From: Paraburkholderia unamae
GTDB lineage: Bacteria; Pseudomonadota; Gammaproteobacteria; Burkholderiales; Burkholderiaceae
Length of the DNA stretch: 64,000 nucleotides
Direction of reading: 5' to 3'
Assembly: GCF_003268775.1 (NCBI RefSeq)
Contig: NZ_QLSU01000016.1
Coordinates: forward strand, 148,941 to 212,940
Under the pieces are notes generated by a model. That model ran no database searches. It saw only the letters and a list, made by a program, of their open reading frames with translations, and was not told the DNA's origin. The translations under genes were made by a program, and so were the position numbers. Below, in pieces: positions 10,725 to 18,373 of this stretch (position 1 is the first letter of the stretch; each line of letters opens with the position of its first letter).

Positions 10725-11650
10725 GCCGCCGCTCCCGGCACCACGGCCGATTCGCTGCGATTGGCCGACGCCATCGAACGCGCGTCGTGCCCGCCCAGGT
10801 GCCCTTCGCCGCAAAGCTGGCCGTGGGCGTGCGCGTAGTGGTGGTAGCCAAAAGCCATGTCCATCGTCGCGCGCAGGCCTTGCAGGTCCTCCGCGCCGTT
10901 GACGACCTGCTTGGTCAACGCGAGCCCCATGCGCGGCTGCGCGGCGAGGCGCGCGGCAATGCGGCCCGTTTCCTCTTCCAGGCGCTCGCGCGGCACGACG
11001 CGATTGACCATGCCCATGTCGTACGCCCGCGCGGCCGGCATGCGCTCGCCGAGCATCAGCAGTTCCTTGGCGAGTCGCGGCGTGAGTTCATGAGCGTGGG
11101 CGAAATACTCCACGCCCGGAATGCCCATGCGCACCACGGGGTCCTGGAAAAACGCGTCGTCGGAAGCCACGATCAGGTCGCAGATCCAGGCCAGCATCAA
11201 TCCGCCCGCAATGCAGCCGCCCTGCACCATGGCGACCGTCGGCTTCGGAATCGCGCGCCAGCGCCGGCACATGCCCAGATACACCTCCTGCTCGCGCGCA
11301 TAGTGGAATTCGGCGCCGGGCTTGTTGGTGTGATCCCACCACAGATGCACGCGATCGAACTCCCGGTTCACGTCGCGCCCAGGCGTGCCGATGTCATGGC
11401 CCGCGCTGAAGTGCTTACCGGTGCCGCACAAAACGATGGCGCGCACAGCGTCGTCGTCCACGGCCCGGCGAAACGCCGCGTCGAGCGCATAGGTCATCTG
11501 CGAGTTCTGCGCATTGTTGAACTGCGGCCGGTTCATCGTCACGTAAGCGACGCCCTCGCGGACCTCATACAGAACGGGGCTATCGGTTTCGTACGAAGCG
11601 TGATCGGGGCGCTCGACGAACGTGTTGGCGGATTGCTGATCGGCTTGCAT
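10721..11650 (-). CDS. Enoyl-CoA hydratase/isomerase, crotonase family
   Basis: A 309-residue crotonase-fold protein with GKHFSAGHDIG as the first oxyanion-hole segment and MVQGGCIAGGLMLAWICDL as the second. It is longer than EchA20 and carries an insert rich in aromatic residues (FDRVHLWWDHTNKPGAEFHYAREQ, about residues 95-120), which may line the acyl pocket. A bulky steroid-CoA is a plausible substrate and hydration during HIP-CoA side-chain beta-oxidation a plausible step, both inferred from position. It overlaps ipdC by four bases; ipdB is 36 bases upstream. Confidence 0.8.
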   Translation of the reverse strand: MQADQQSANTFVERPDHASYETDSPVLYEVREGVAYVTMNRPQFNNAQNSQMTYALDAAFRRAVDDDAVRAIVLCGTGKHFSAGHDIGTPGRDVNREFDRVHLWWDHTNKPGAEFHYAREQEVYLGMCRRWRAIPKPTVAMVQGGCIAGGLMLAWICDLIVASDDAFFQDPVVRMGIPGVEYFAHAHELTPRLAKELLMLGERMPAARAYDMGMVNRVVPRERLEEETGRIAARLAAQPRMGLALTKQVVNGAEDLQGLRATMDMAFGYHHYAHAHGQLCGEGHLGGHDARSMASANRSESAVVPGAAA

Positions 11651-11686
11651 GCGAATCTCGTATGAACGTGGTGTAGCGGCGGGCGC

Positions 11687-12454
11687 TTACGCACCCAGTG
11701 CGGCGGCGCGCAGGTTGCGCGGGTCCAGGTGGGCGAGCGCCTCCAGCTCCTGCGCGCTCGGCGCCGGGGTTTCGGCAACGTCGTCGGGCACGTGAACAGG
11801 AAAGCCCGTGGCATCCTGCACGTCCTTTACACTCACGCCCGGATGCAGCGCGCGCAGGCGCAACTGCCGGTTGGGCCCGCCGAAATCCATCACGCAGAGA
11901 TTGGTAATCACGCTGCGGATATCGATGTCGTCGAAGCTGTAGCCGCGCGGCAGGCGCTGCGGGTTGTAGCCGATCGAAGCCACCATATCCACCTCGCCTT
12001 CCACAAACACCTTGCGGCTGTGCTGCGGCACGAAGAACGAGTTGGCGTGACTGATCGAATTGCCGGGAAAGCCACGCACGCCAAGCATCTGCACCTTGGG
12101 CTGGCGATAGTCGCCGCCCACCATCGAAATGTTGGCTTGACCGTAGCGGTCGATCTGCGTCGGCCCGACCATCGCGTGGCGCTTGCCGCCCCACACGTTC
12201 TCGAAAATTCGCGAAAAGCCCATCCACGTTTCGCGCTTGACGGCCTGCGCCGCGCGCGGTCCGACCGGCACCGGCTCGCTCACGAGCCAGGCTTCCGAGT
12301 CGGTCATCATCAGGTCGCGGTTCAGCGTCGACATGCACAGCGAGGCGGCCAGGCGCGGCACGATGCCGATGCCCGTGGCCAGCACTTCGCCGTCGGTTTG
12401 CCAGGCCCGCGCGGCCGCGCAGATGATGCGATCGACCAGCGTTGTTTCGTTCAT
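11687..12454 (-). CDS. ipdB: IpdB, beta subunit of ring-C-opening CoA-transferase-fold hydrolase
   Basis: A 255-residue protein of the class I CoA-transferase family, beta-type. Segments such as GKRHAMVGPTQIDRYGQANIS, GVRGFPGNSISHANSFFVPQHS and EGEVDMVASIGYNP are those of IpdB proteins. IpdAB hydrolyses the cyclohexenone ring C of COCHEA-CoA, a retro-Claisen-like ring opening, and does not transfer CoA. The ATG at 12454 follows ipdA with 13 bases between. The longer upstream frame is a shadow of ipdA. Confidence 0.9.
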   Translation of the reverse strand: MNETTLVDRIICAAARAWQTDGEVLATGIGIVPRLAASLCMSTLNRDLMMTDSEAWLVSEPVPVGPRAAQAVKRETWMGFSRIFENVWGGKRHAMVGPTQIDRYGQANISMVGGDYRQPKVQMLGVRGFPGNSISHANSFFVPQHSRKVFVEGEVDMVASIGYNPQRLPRGYSFDDIDIRSVITNLCVMDFGGPNRQLRLRALHPGVSVKDVQDATGFPVHVPDDVAETPAPSAQELEALAHLDPRNLRAAALGA

Positions 12455-12467
12455 CTCATCACCTCGT

Positions 12468-13346
12468 TCAGAAAACCGGCAACGGCAGGGCGCGCACTGC
12501 ATCGGCGCCGCCCACGCTCGCCAGATAGGCTTCTTCGCCGGGCGCGACGTAGCGCGCGTAATACTGCTGCCAGCCTTCCGGGTCTTTCGCGCTTGCGGCA
12601 TACGCCTTGAAATGCGCGACGTCGAAGCCGTAGAGCGGCGCACAGGAGGACGGATGGGCGCCGCATGGCGCATGCACCACGCCGGTCGTCTCGGAGCGCT
12701 CCCAGTGCACGTGGCGCGCCTCTTCCTCGCTTTCGAAGTACGAGCTCTCGACGAGTTCGTCGCAACTGACGTAGGTCTGGCTGGCAGCGCGCGCGAACAG
12801 GTGGTCCATGTACAGGTCCGGGCCCTTGATCTGGCACACGCCGCGCGCGTCCGCACGATCGGCGTGCAGCAGGGCGACGTCGAGCGGCAGCGCGGGCATC
12901 GCCACCCAGTCGCGCCCGTCGTAGGGCGAGCCGATCACGGCGATTTCCGGGTTATGGCGCAGCACGTCGGTGCCAAGACCGATCGAAGTCGGAATGAACG
13001 GAATGCGCATGCCCGCCGCCTTCAGGCCGAGCATCAGCATGCCCTCGTCGATTTCCATCACGTCGAGCTTGCCGCTCTGGCGCGCCATGCGGAAATACGG
13101 TTCGAGCGGAATGAAGTCGAGCGACACGAACGCGAACACGAGCTTGCGCACCTTGCCCGCGGCGCACAGCATGCCGACATCGGCGCCGCCATACGCCACC
13201 ACGGTCAGATCCTTCACCGGCGAGCGCAGCAGTTCGCGCACGAGCGCCATCGGCTTGCGCCGGGGCCCCCAGCCGCCAATGCCGATCGTCATGCCGTCGC
13301 GCAGTTGCGAGACCACGTCGCCCGCCTGCATCAGTTTGTTCGCCAT
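12468..13346 (-). CDS. ipdA: IpdA, alpha subunit of ring-C-opening CoA-transferase-fold hydrolase
   Basis: A 292-residue class I CoA-transferase-family alpha chain beginning MANKLMQAGDVVSQLRDGMTIGIGGWGPRRKPMALVRELL, the usual IpdA start. MEIDEGMLMLGLKAAGMRIPFIP and KGPDLYMDHLFARAA are further family landmarks. Partner of IpdB in opening ring C. The stop is 13 bases before ipdB, and hsaC ends three bases after... its own stop precedes this ATG by three bases, so hsaC, ipdA and ipdB form one transcription unit led by the motif at 14311. Confidence 0.9.
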   Translation of the reverse strand: MANKLMQAGDVVSQLRDGMTIGIGGWGPRRKPMALVRELLRSPVKDLTVVAYGGADVGMLCAAGKVRKLVFAFVSLDFIPLEPYFRMARQSGKLDVMEIDEGMLMLGLKAAGMRIPFIPTSIGLGTDVLRHNPEIAVIGSPYDGRDWVAMPALPLDVALLHADRADARGVCQIKGPDLYMDHLFARAASQTYVSCDELVESSYFESEEEARHVHWERSETTGVVHAPCGAHPSSCAPLYGFDVAHFKAYAASAKDPEGWQQYYARYVAPGEEAYLASVGGADAVRALPLPVF

Positions 13347-13349
13347 GCC

Positions 13350-14246
13350 TTACCCCTTGCGTCCAACCGTGAAATCGTGGCCCCACAGGCTCACGGCCGT
13401 GAATTCGTGGGCGATGTGCTGCTTCCAGTCCACCACCGCGCCGCCATAGCCGTACTCGATGTCGAAGCCCGAGGGCGACTTCATGTAGAACGAAATCATG
13501 CGGTCGTTGGTGTGCTGGCCGAGCGTCGCCGATAGCGGTGCGCCATGCGCCGCCATGCGGTCGAGCGCGCGGCCGACTTCCGGCATCGACTCCACTTCGA
13601 GCATGATGTGCACGCAACCGCTTTCCACCGGAAAGCCCGCGAAAGCGACGCTGTGGTGACGGCCGTTGGCGCAGTGCAGGAAGTGGATCGGCAACGTCGG
13701 GCCGTCCGCGCCCGCCGGCTGGAAGTTGAAAATGTCGGAAAGCCCGAAGCCCATGACATCGCGAAAGAACGCGACGGTGGCGTCGAAATTGGTGGCCGGC
13801 AGCACCGCGTGACCCATGCCGATCTCGCCGGTCACGAAGCGCGCGACCCCAACGGGCGACGCGAAGTGACGGAAGTCGGACTTGAAGCCCCAGACGATTT
13901 CGTGACGGTTGCCCGAGGGATCGTCGAAGGCCACCAGTTGCTGCACGCAGCGTTCGGCGCACAGCGCGGCGTCGCCGCGCGTGAATGTCACGTGCGCGGC
14001 TTCGAGCGCCGCAACGGCGGCGGCGAATGCTTCGGCGTTGCGCACTTCCCAGCCCGAAGCGGTGTACGCGTCGCGCTGGCCGGAAACGACCGCGATGCGA
14101 AACTGCCGCTCGTCGATCTTCACGCGCAGGCTGCCCGAGGGCGAGCGTTCCGTCATGGCGCCCAGCACGTGCTGCGCGTAGTCGCTCCACTTCGCCATGT
14201 CGGTGGTTTCGGCCACCACGTAGGCAAGACCGCTAATTTCCATCAT
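13350..14246 (-). CDS. hsaC: HsaC/TesB, extradiol dioxygenase cleaving the aromatised steroid ring A
   Basis: A 298-residue type I (vicinal oxygen chelate) extradiol dioxygenase with two tandem modules. The iron ligands can be placed at His146 (GMGHAVL), His213 (CVHIMLEV) and Glu264 (FDIEYG). Second-shell catalytic residues are His197/His198 (GRHHSVAF), His245 (GQHTND) and Tyr254 (ISFYM). Spacing matches HsaC (about 300 residues) and TesB, which cleave 3,4-DHSA meta to the hydroxyls. It is first in its unit: a 156-base gap separates it from the gene at 14403, and motif copy A plus an AATAAT-like -10 (14284-14289) lie just upstream. ATG 14246 and 14243 are adjacent alternatives. Confidence 0.92.
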   Translation of the reverse strand: MMEISGLAYVVAETTDMAKWSDYAQHVLGAMTERSPSGSLRVKIDERQFRIAVVSGQRDAYTASGWEVRNAEAFAAAVAALEAAHVTFTRGDAALCAERCVQQLVAFDDPSGNRHEIVWGFKSDFRHFASPVGVARFVTGEIGMGHAVLPATNFDATVAFFRDVMGFGLSDIFNFQPAGADGPTLPIHFLHCANGRHHSVAFAGFPVESGCVHIMLEVESMPEVGRALDRMAAHGAPLSATLGQHTNDRMISFYMKSPSGFDIEYGYGGAVVDWKQHIAHEFTAVSLWGHDFTVGRKG

Positions 14247-14310
14247 CTCCCGAGACCTCTCAGATTCGTAGCAGCGTGAATTCATTATTCCCGCCCGCAC
14301 CGGGGCGGGT

Positions 14311-14328
14311 CATCGTCCGTTGAGACTA
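14311..14328 (-). promoter_or_regulatory. Candidate operator A (TAGTC-N6-GACGATG), perfect
   Basis: Reads TAGTCTCAACGGACGATG on the minus strand, 64 bases upstream of hsaC. Twenty bases after the motif comes GAATAATG, a good -10. If that is used, the motif centre falls near -42. Confidence 0.75.
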
Positions 14329-14402
14329 ACGAAAACCACCGTCCGGCAAGCCTCGCGGCGGTTTTTGCGCAGTGCGTCAACCCAATGCGTCAGCGCAGTA
14401 CG

Positions 14403-15479
14403 TCATGCCACGCAGGCGGGCGCCGCCGGGTAGTCGCTGTAGCCCGCCGAACCCGCCGTGTAGAGGGTCTTGCGATCGAACTTCGCGAGCGGCAAACCCT
14501 CGCGCAGGCGGCGCACGAGATCGGGGTTGGCGATGAAGTCGCGCGCGAACGAAACGGCGCTGGCCGCGCCCTCGTCGATCAGGCGCGTACCCTCTTGCGC
14601 GCCGATGCTGTCGTTGAGGATCAGCGCCTCGCCAAAGTGCTTGCGTGCGAGCGCAAACGCGTCGATGGCGGCATCGGGCGAGCGCATCACATGCAGCCAG
14701 CCGATTCCCAGCGACGCGGCCTTTTCCATCAACGCGACATGCGTTTGTGCGGAGTCCTGATCGGACGTGTCGTTATAGGTGTTGCCCGGATTGATCCGCA
14801 GACCCACGCGCTCGGCGCCCATGCCTTCGGCCATGCCGCTCAAACACTCCACGGCGAAACGAATGCGGTTCGCAAGCGATCCGCCGTATTCGTCGCGCCG
14901 CAGGTTGGTGCCCGTGCACATGAACTGCATCGGCAGATAGCCGCTCGTGCCGTGCAGCTCCACGCCGTCGAAACCGGCCTCGCGCGCGCGAATGGCTACG
15001 AGCCGGTGTTCGTTGACGATGCGGCGCACCGCGTCGGTGTCGAGTTCGATCGGCTCGTCGTAGGGCTGCATGCCCGCGCGATCGGTGAACACCTGCCCCG
15101 CCGCGCGCAGTGGCGAGGGCGCCACGGTCTGCACGCCCGGCGGCTTGACGAAGGCGCTGCCGATGCGCCCGGCGTGCATGATCTGCAAGACGATCTTGCC
15201 GCCGCGCGCGTGCACGGCGTCGACCACGCGGCTCCAGCCCGCGATATGCGCCAGCGTCTGAAGGCCCGGTTGACGGCAGTACGCCTGGCCATTCGCCACC
15301 GGCCAGGTGCCCTCTGCGACGATCAGGCCCGCGTCGGCGCGCGCGGCGTAGTAGTCCGCCATGATCACGGTGGGTACGCCATCGGGGTCCGCGCGATTGC
15401 GCGTCATGGGCGCCATCACGATGCGGTTGGCAAGATCGAGCGCGCCAAGGCGCACGGGTTCGAAAAGACTCTCGTGCAT
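14403..15479 (-). CDS. Old Yellow Enzyme-family NADH:flavin oxidoreductase
   Basis: A 358-residue FMN TIM-barrel enzyme of the OYE family, short form without the FeS/NADPH domains. Features include ANRIVMAPMTRNRADPDGVPT, LQIMHAGRIG, GVELHGTSGYLPMQF and EYGGSLANRIRF. OYEs reduce the C=C of enones. In a steroid cluster a ring enone (delta-4-3-keto or delta-1) is a reasonable substrate, and an enoate in bile-acid metabolism another. It follows the BaiE-like gene with seven bases between, so it belongs to the 17648 operon. The ATG at 15479 is the only sensible start. Confidence 0.82.
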   Translation of the reverse strand: MHESLFEPVRLGALDLANRIVMAPMTRNRADPDGVPTVIMADYYAARADAGLIVAEGTWPVANGQAYCRQPGLQTLAHIAGWSRVVDAVHARGGKIVLQIMHAGRIGSAFVKPPGVQTVAPSPLRAAGQVFTDRAGMQPYDEPIELDTDAVRRIVNEHRLVAIRAREAGFDGVELHGTSGYLPMQFMCTGTNLRRDEYGGSLANRIRFAVECLSGMAEGMGAERVGLRINPGNTYNDTSDQDSAQTHVALMEKAASLGIGWLHVMRSPDAAIDAFALARKHFGEALILNDSIGAQEGTRLIDEGAASAVSFARDFIANPDLVRRLREGLPLAKFDRKTLYTAGSAGYSDYPAAPACVA

Positions 15480-15486
15480 GGCGGCC

Positions 15487-16116
15487 TCAGCGAACACGGA
15501 TGCGCGGCGCGGGCGTGCCGCGTCGCATGGTGGCGAGAAACTGCTCGAGCGGCGCGGGCGCGGCAACTTCGGGCAAGCTGTCCTTGTCGGGCCGCTCGGC
15601 CCAGAACTCGCGCCACGAGGGAAACAGCTCGTGAAACGTGCCCTTGTACGGTTCGCGGCCCGGCCAGCGCATCTTCATGTCGCCGATGGGCGGCTTGTTC
15701 AGGTCGCTCGCATACCAGTAGCACGGCAGACGGCGCCTGAAGTACCAGCGGCCGTCGATGCGCTCGTAATCGTCCCAGTAGAGCATCTGCATGATGACCC
15801 ACTCGGGGCCGCACTCGTGCTCGTTCTTCGAATACACCACGCCGGTGGCATGGTCGCGGTCGACGAACTCGATGATGTGCTGCCCCAGGTGGTGCGACGT
15901 GCCGGTGAACTGCTCGCGCAAGGTATCGGTCTGCCACGCCTTGAAATGCGCGCGGCCCACGCGGTCCTTGCCCACGCGCACATCGGGCGCGAACAGGTTC
16001 ACGTGGGCGTCGAGATCGCGCATGTCGAGCGACAGCGAATACTTGCCCGCCAGTTGGCGAATCTCCTCGATCGATTCGAGGCGATCGAGCCTCGCCTCCA
16101 GTGTTTCGGTGCTCAT
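15487..16116 (-). CDS. NTF2/SnoaL-like protein, possible BaiE-type steroid dehydratase
   Basis: A 209-residue alpha+beta cone-fold protein. Its layout resembles the bile acid 7alpha-dehydratase BaiE: an N-terminal helix LEARLDRLESIEEIRQLAGKYS, Tyr26 and Asp31 (Y-S-L-S-L-D) in the place of BaiE catalytic Tyr/Asp, a His cluster at 75-80 (HHLGQH), and an RIDGRWYFRRRLP strand. It is about 40 residues longer than BaiE. If the analogy holds, it would dehydrate a hydroxylated steroid. A ring-hydroxylating dioxygenase beta-type or plain SnoaL cyclase-like role is possible. No alpha subunit is present. Confidence 0.7.
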   Translation of the reverse strand: MSTETLEARLDRLESIEEIRQLAGKYSLSLDMRDLDAHVNLFAPDVRVGKDRVGRAHFKAWQTDTLREQFTGTSHHLGQHIIEFVDRDHATGVVYSKNEHECGPEWVIMQMLYWDDYERIDGRWYFRRRLPCYWYASDLNKPPIGDMKMRWPGREPYKGTFHELFPSWREFWAERPDKDSLPEVAAPAPLEQFLATMRRGTPAPRIRVR

Positions 16117-16127
16117 GCCCGCTCCCC

Positions 16128-16898
16128 TCAGTCGAGCGCGGTGCCGAGCACGGCCGTACGGCCGCCGTCCACGGGCAGCGCCGCGCCCGTCACATACGAG
16201 GCCTCGTCGCTCGCGAGAAAGAGAATCGCGCTCGCGAGCTCGTCGGGGCGGCCGACGCGGCGCATCGGGATGAGCGACTCTGTCTTGCTGCGCGCCGTGG
16301 CGTCGGAGAGCATCGCGGCCGTGCCCGGCGTTTCCACCACGGCCGGAATCACGACGTTCACGCGAATGCCGTGCGCCGCGCCCTCGGCCGCCGCCGCGCG
16401 CGAGAAGTTGATGACGGCCGCCTTCGCCGCCGAATAGCCCGCCATGTGCGAGGTGCCGAGCAGACCGCAGATCGACGAGAGATTGATGATCGAGCCGCCG
16501 CGCTCCTTCATGAGCTTCATCGCCGCGCGCGTGCCCCAGAAGGTGCCGTCCACCGACGTGGCGAAGTTGGCGTGCCAGTCACCGGTCGACGTATCCTCGA
16601 TCAAGCCCCATGTATAGGCCATGGCGTTGTTGACGAGAATGTCGAGCGCGCCGTGGCGCTCGATGGTGCTCGCAATCGCCGCTTCGAACGCGGCTTCGTT
16701 GCTCACGTCGGCCTGCACGGCCTCGGCGCGGCCGCCGTTGGCGGTGATGCGCGCCACCACTTCCGCGAGCGGACCTTCGCGCCGGCCGCAGATCACGACC
16801 GTTGCGCCCTCCTGCGCGAAACGCTCCGCCGTAGCGGCGCCGATGCCGGTGCCGCCGCCCGTGACGAGCGCGACCTTGCCTTCAAGACGTCCTGTCAT
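16128..16898 (-). CDS. Short-chain dehydrogenase (candidate hydroxysteroid dehydrogenase)
   Basis: A 256-residue classical SDR: TGGGTGIG coenzyme motif, NNAMAY in place of NNAG, catalytic Ser in NLSSICG, YSAAKAA, and a C-terminal SYVTGAALPVDGG. The NNAM variant loop may be worth noting. Steroid-cluster SDRs of this class often oxidise ring hydroxyls at C3, C7 or C12; position beside a BaiE-like protein supports a ring hydroxyl but does not prove it. Spacing is 11 bases to the NTF2 gene downstream. Confidence 0.78.
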   Translation of the reverse strand: MTGRLEGKVALVTGGGTGIGAATAERFAQEGATVVICGRREGPLAEVVARITANGGRAEAVQADVSNEAAFEAAIASTIERHGALDILVNNAMAYTWGLIEDTSTGDWHANFATSVDGTFWGTRAAMKLMKERGGSIINLSSICGLLGTSHMAGYSAAKAAVINFSRAAAAEGAAHGIRVNVVIPAVVETPGTAAMLSDATARSKTESLIPMRRVGRPDELASAILFLASDEASYVTGAALPVDGGRTAVLGTALD

Positions 16899-16907
16899 TC
16901 CATTCTC

Positions 16908-17648
16908 CTAAATAAACGCCATGCCGCCGTTCACGGCCACGTTTTGCCCTGTGATGAAGGCGCTGTCGTCGCTTGCCAGGAAGAGCGCCACGCGGGCCAC
17001 TTCATCCGGCTTGCCCATGCGTCCGAGCGGCACCGACTTGACGATGGCCTCGCTCCATTCCTCGGGGATGCCTTGCATCATCGGGGTGTTGGTCGGACCC
17101 GGCACGACGGTGTTGACGCGAATGCCCGTGGGTGCGAGTTCGCGCGCGATGCTGCGCGTGAGGCCCATGACACCGGCTTTCGACGCGCAGTAATGCGCCG
17201 GACCTTCGCCATTGAGCGCCGACGTGCTCGACACATTGACGATGGCGCCGCGATTGCCCACGGCCTGCATGCTGCGCGCCGCCTCGCGGCACAGATAGAA
17301 CGCACCCGTGAGATTGACGCCGATGACCTTGGCCCAGTTTTCGTCGGGCGTTTGCGCGAGCGTGTCGACTGCGCCCACACCTGCGTTGTTGACGACGATG
17401 TCTACGCGGCCATGGCGCTCCACCGTTTCGGCGAACAGCGCCTGCACCGCCGCGCTGCTGCTCACGTCCACCTTGCGTGCCGCGCATTGCTGTGCTTCCG
17501 GCGCGGTGGAAATGGTGGTTTGCGCCGCCTCCAGATCGAGGTCGATGGCGACCACGGTCGCGCCTTCCTCGGCGAAAAGACGTGCGATAGAACGGCCGAT
17601 GCCCTGGCCCGCACCCGTTACGAGTGCAACTTTGCCTGCGAGTCTCAT
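16908..17648 (-). CDS. Short-chain dehydrogenase (candidate hydroxysteroid dehydrogenase), first gene of operon
   Basis: A 246-residue classical SDR with TGAGQGIG, NNAGVG, NVSSTSA and YCASKAG motifs. It is the promoter-proximal gene of the run down to 14403. Two in-frame ATGs exist, 17654 and 17648. An AAGGAG site lies two bases from the first and eight from the second, so I chose 17648 (MRLAGKVALVTG). Motif copy B stands 106 bases upstream. Its substrate within the pathway is unknown. Confidence 0.8.
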   Translation of the reverse strand: MRLAGKVALVTGAGQGIGRSIARLFAEEGATVVAIDLDLEAAQTTISTAPEAQQCAARKVDVSSSAAVQALFAETVERHGRVDIVVNNAGVGAVDTLAQTPDENWAKVIGVNLTGAFYLCREAARSMQAVGNRGAIVNVSSTSALNGEGPAHYCASKAGVMGLTRSIARELAPTGIRVNTVVPGPTNTPMMQGIPEEWSEAIVKSVPLGRMGKPDEVARVALFLASDDSAFITGQNVAVNGGMAFI

Positions 17649-17754
17649 CCGCATTGCTCCTTTGTTGCTTTGTTGCTTTGTTGATATGGGGATTGGGGCC
17701 CGGTTGGTGCGCTTGGGCCCTTGCTCACAGGCTACGGTTGGGAGTGCGGGGCGC

Positions 17755-17772
17755 CATCGTCCGATGGGACTA
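17755..17772 (-). promoter_or_regulatory. Candidate operator B (TAGTC-N6-GACGATG), perfect
   Basis: Reads TAGTCCCATCGGACGATG on the minus strand upstream of the 17648 operon. TAGCCT begins 20 bases downstream, a weak -10 candidate. Confidence 0.72.
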
Positions 17773-17830
17773 AGGGCTTGTTGTGGGTTTTTTTGGTGCT
17801 GCTTTTGTTTTTGGTTGGATTGGGGGTTTC

Positions 17831-18356
17831 GCGTTTCCTTGCTTTCGTGTCGGTCTGCCTGGGTTGCCCCTGTGCGGGGCGGCACCTACTTTTCTTTGCA
17901 GCGGCAAAGAAAAGTAGGCAAAAGAAAGCCGCTCACACCGCCAATGCCCGCCACCGTTCACCCCGCACCGCATCAGGTAGTGGCTCCGGAGCGTCCGTCA
18001 CCCCGCACCTTCGAACGTAGTGACAAGGCAGTCATACTTCCCGCTGCTCGCTTCGCGCGCCGCGGAAAGGTCTGCAAGGGAAACCCGCCTTGCATACGCG
18101 AGGTTTGTGGTTTGTGTTATGCCCTTCGGGGCGCGTAGCGCCGCCGGAAGGATGAGCCCTTTGTCACTACGTTCAAGGGTGCGGGGTGACGGACGCTCCG
18201 GAGCCACTATCTGGGGTGGCGCGAGGTGAACGGTGGCAGGCATTAGCGGTGTGAGCGGCTTTCTTTTGCCTACTTTTCTTTGCCGCTGCAAAGAAAAGTA
18301 GGTGCCGCCCCGCACAGGGGCAACGCTGGCAGACCGACACGAAAACAAGGAAACGC
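17831..18356. repeat. 526-bp palindromic repeat element, copy 1
   Basis: A 526-bp element whose two ends are inverted copies of each other. The arms (about 17831-18027 and 18158-18356) are roughly 200 bp and about 90 percent alike by eye, around a unique centre of about 130 bp. Each arm holds a perfect 15-bp-stem, 4-base-loop hairpin (17885-17918 and 18269-18302). A second copy of the same length lies inverted at 28864-29389, and a fragment at 63608-63655. Short reading frames inside are palindrome shadows, so I call no gene here. I do not recognise a named family. Confidence 0.9.
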
Positions 18357-18373
18357 CAACACCCCAAAACCAA

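Noticed and set aside
14290..14309. Hairpin CCCGCCC/GGGCGGG upstream of hsaC as a terminator
   Set aside because: No T-run follows, and it lies between the motif and the likely -10, so it would not be transcribed from that promoter.
15487..16116. NTF2-like protein as a dioxygenase beta subunit or ketosteroid isomerase
   Set aside because: No Rieske alpha subunit is near, and at 209 residues it is far longer than a ketosteroid isomerase (about 125). The BaiE-like reading fits better but is not certain.
17308..18348. Several open frames of 70-270 codons within and beside repeat copy 1
   Set aside because: They read through palindromic repeat arms, recur as mirror frames in both arms and in copy 2, and have no ribosome sites. 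They are repeat shadows often annotated as hypothetical proteins.
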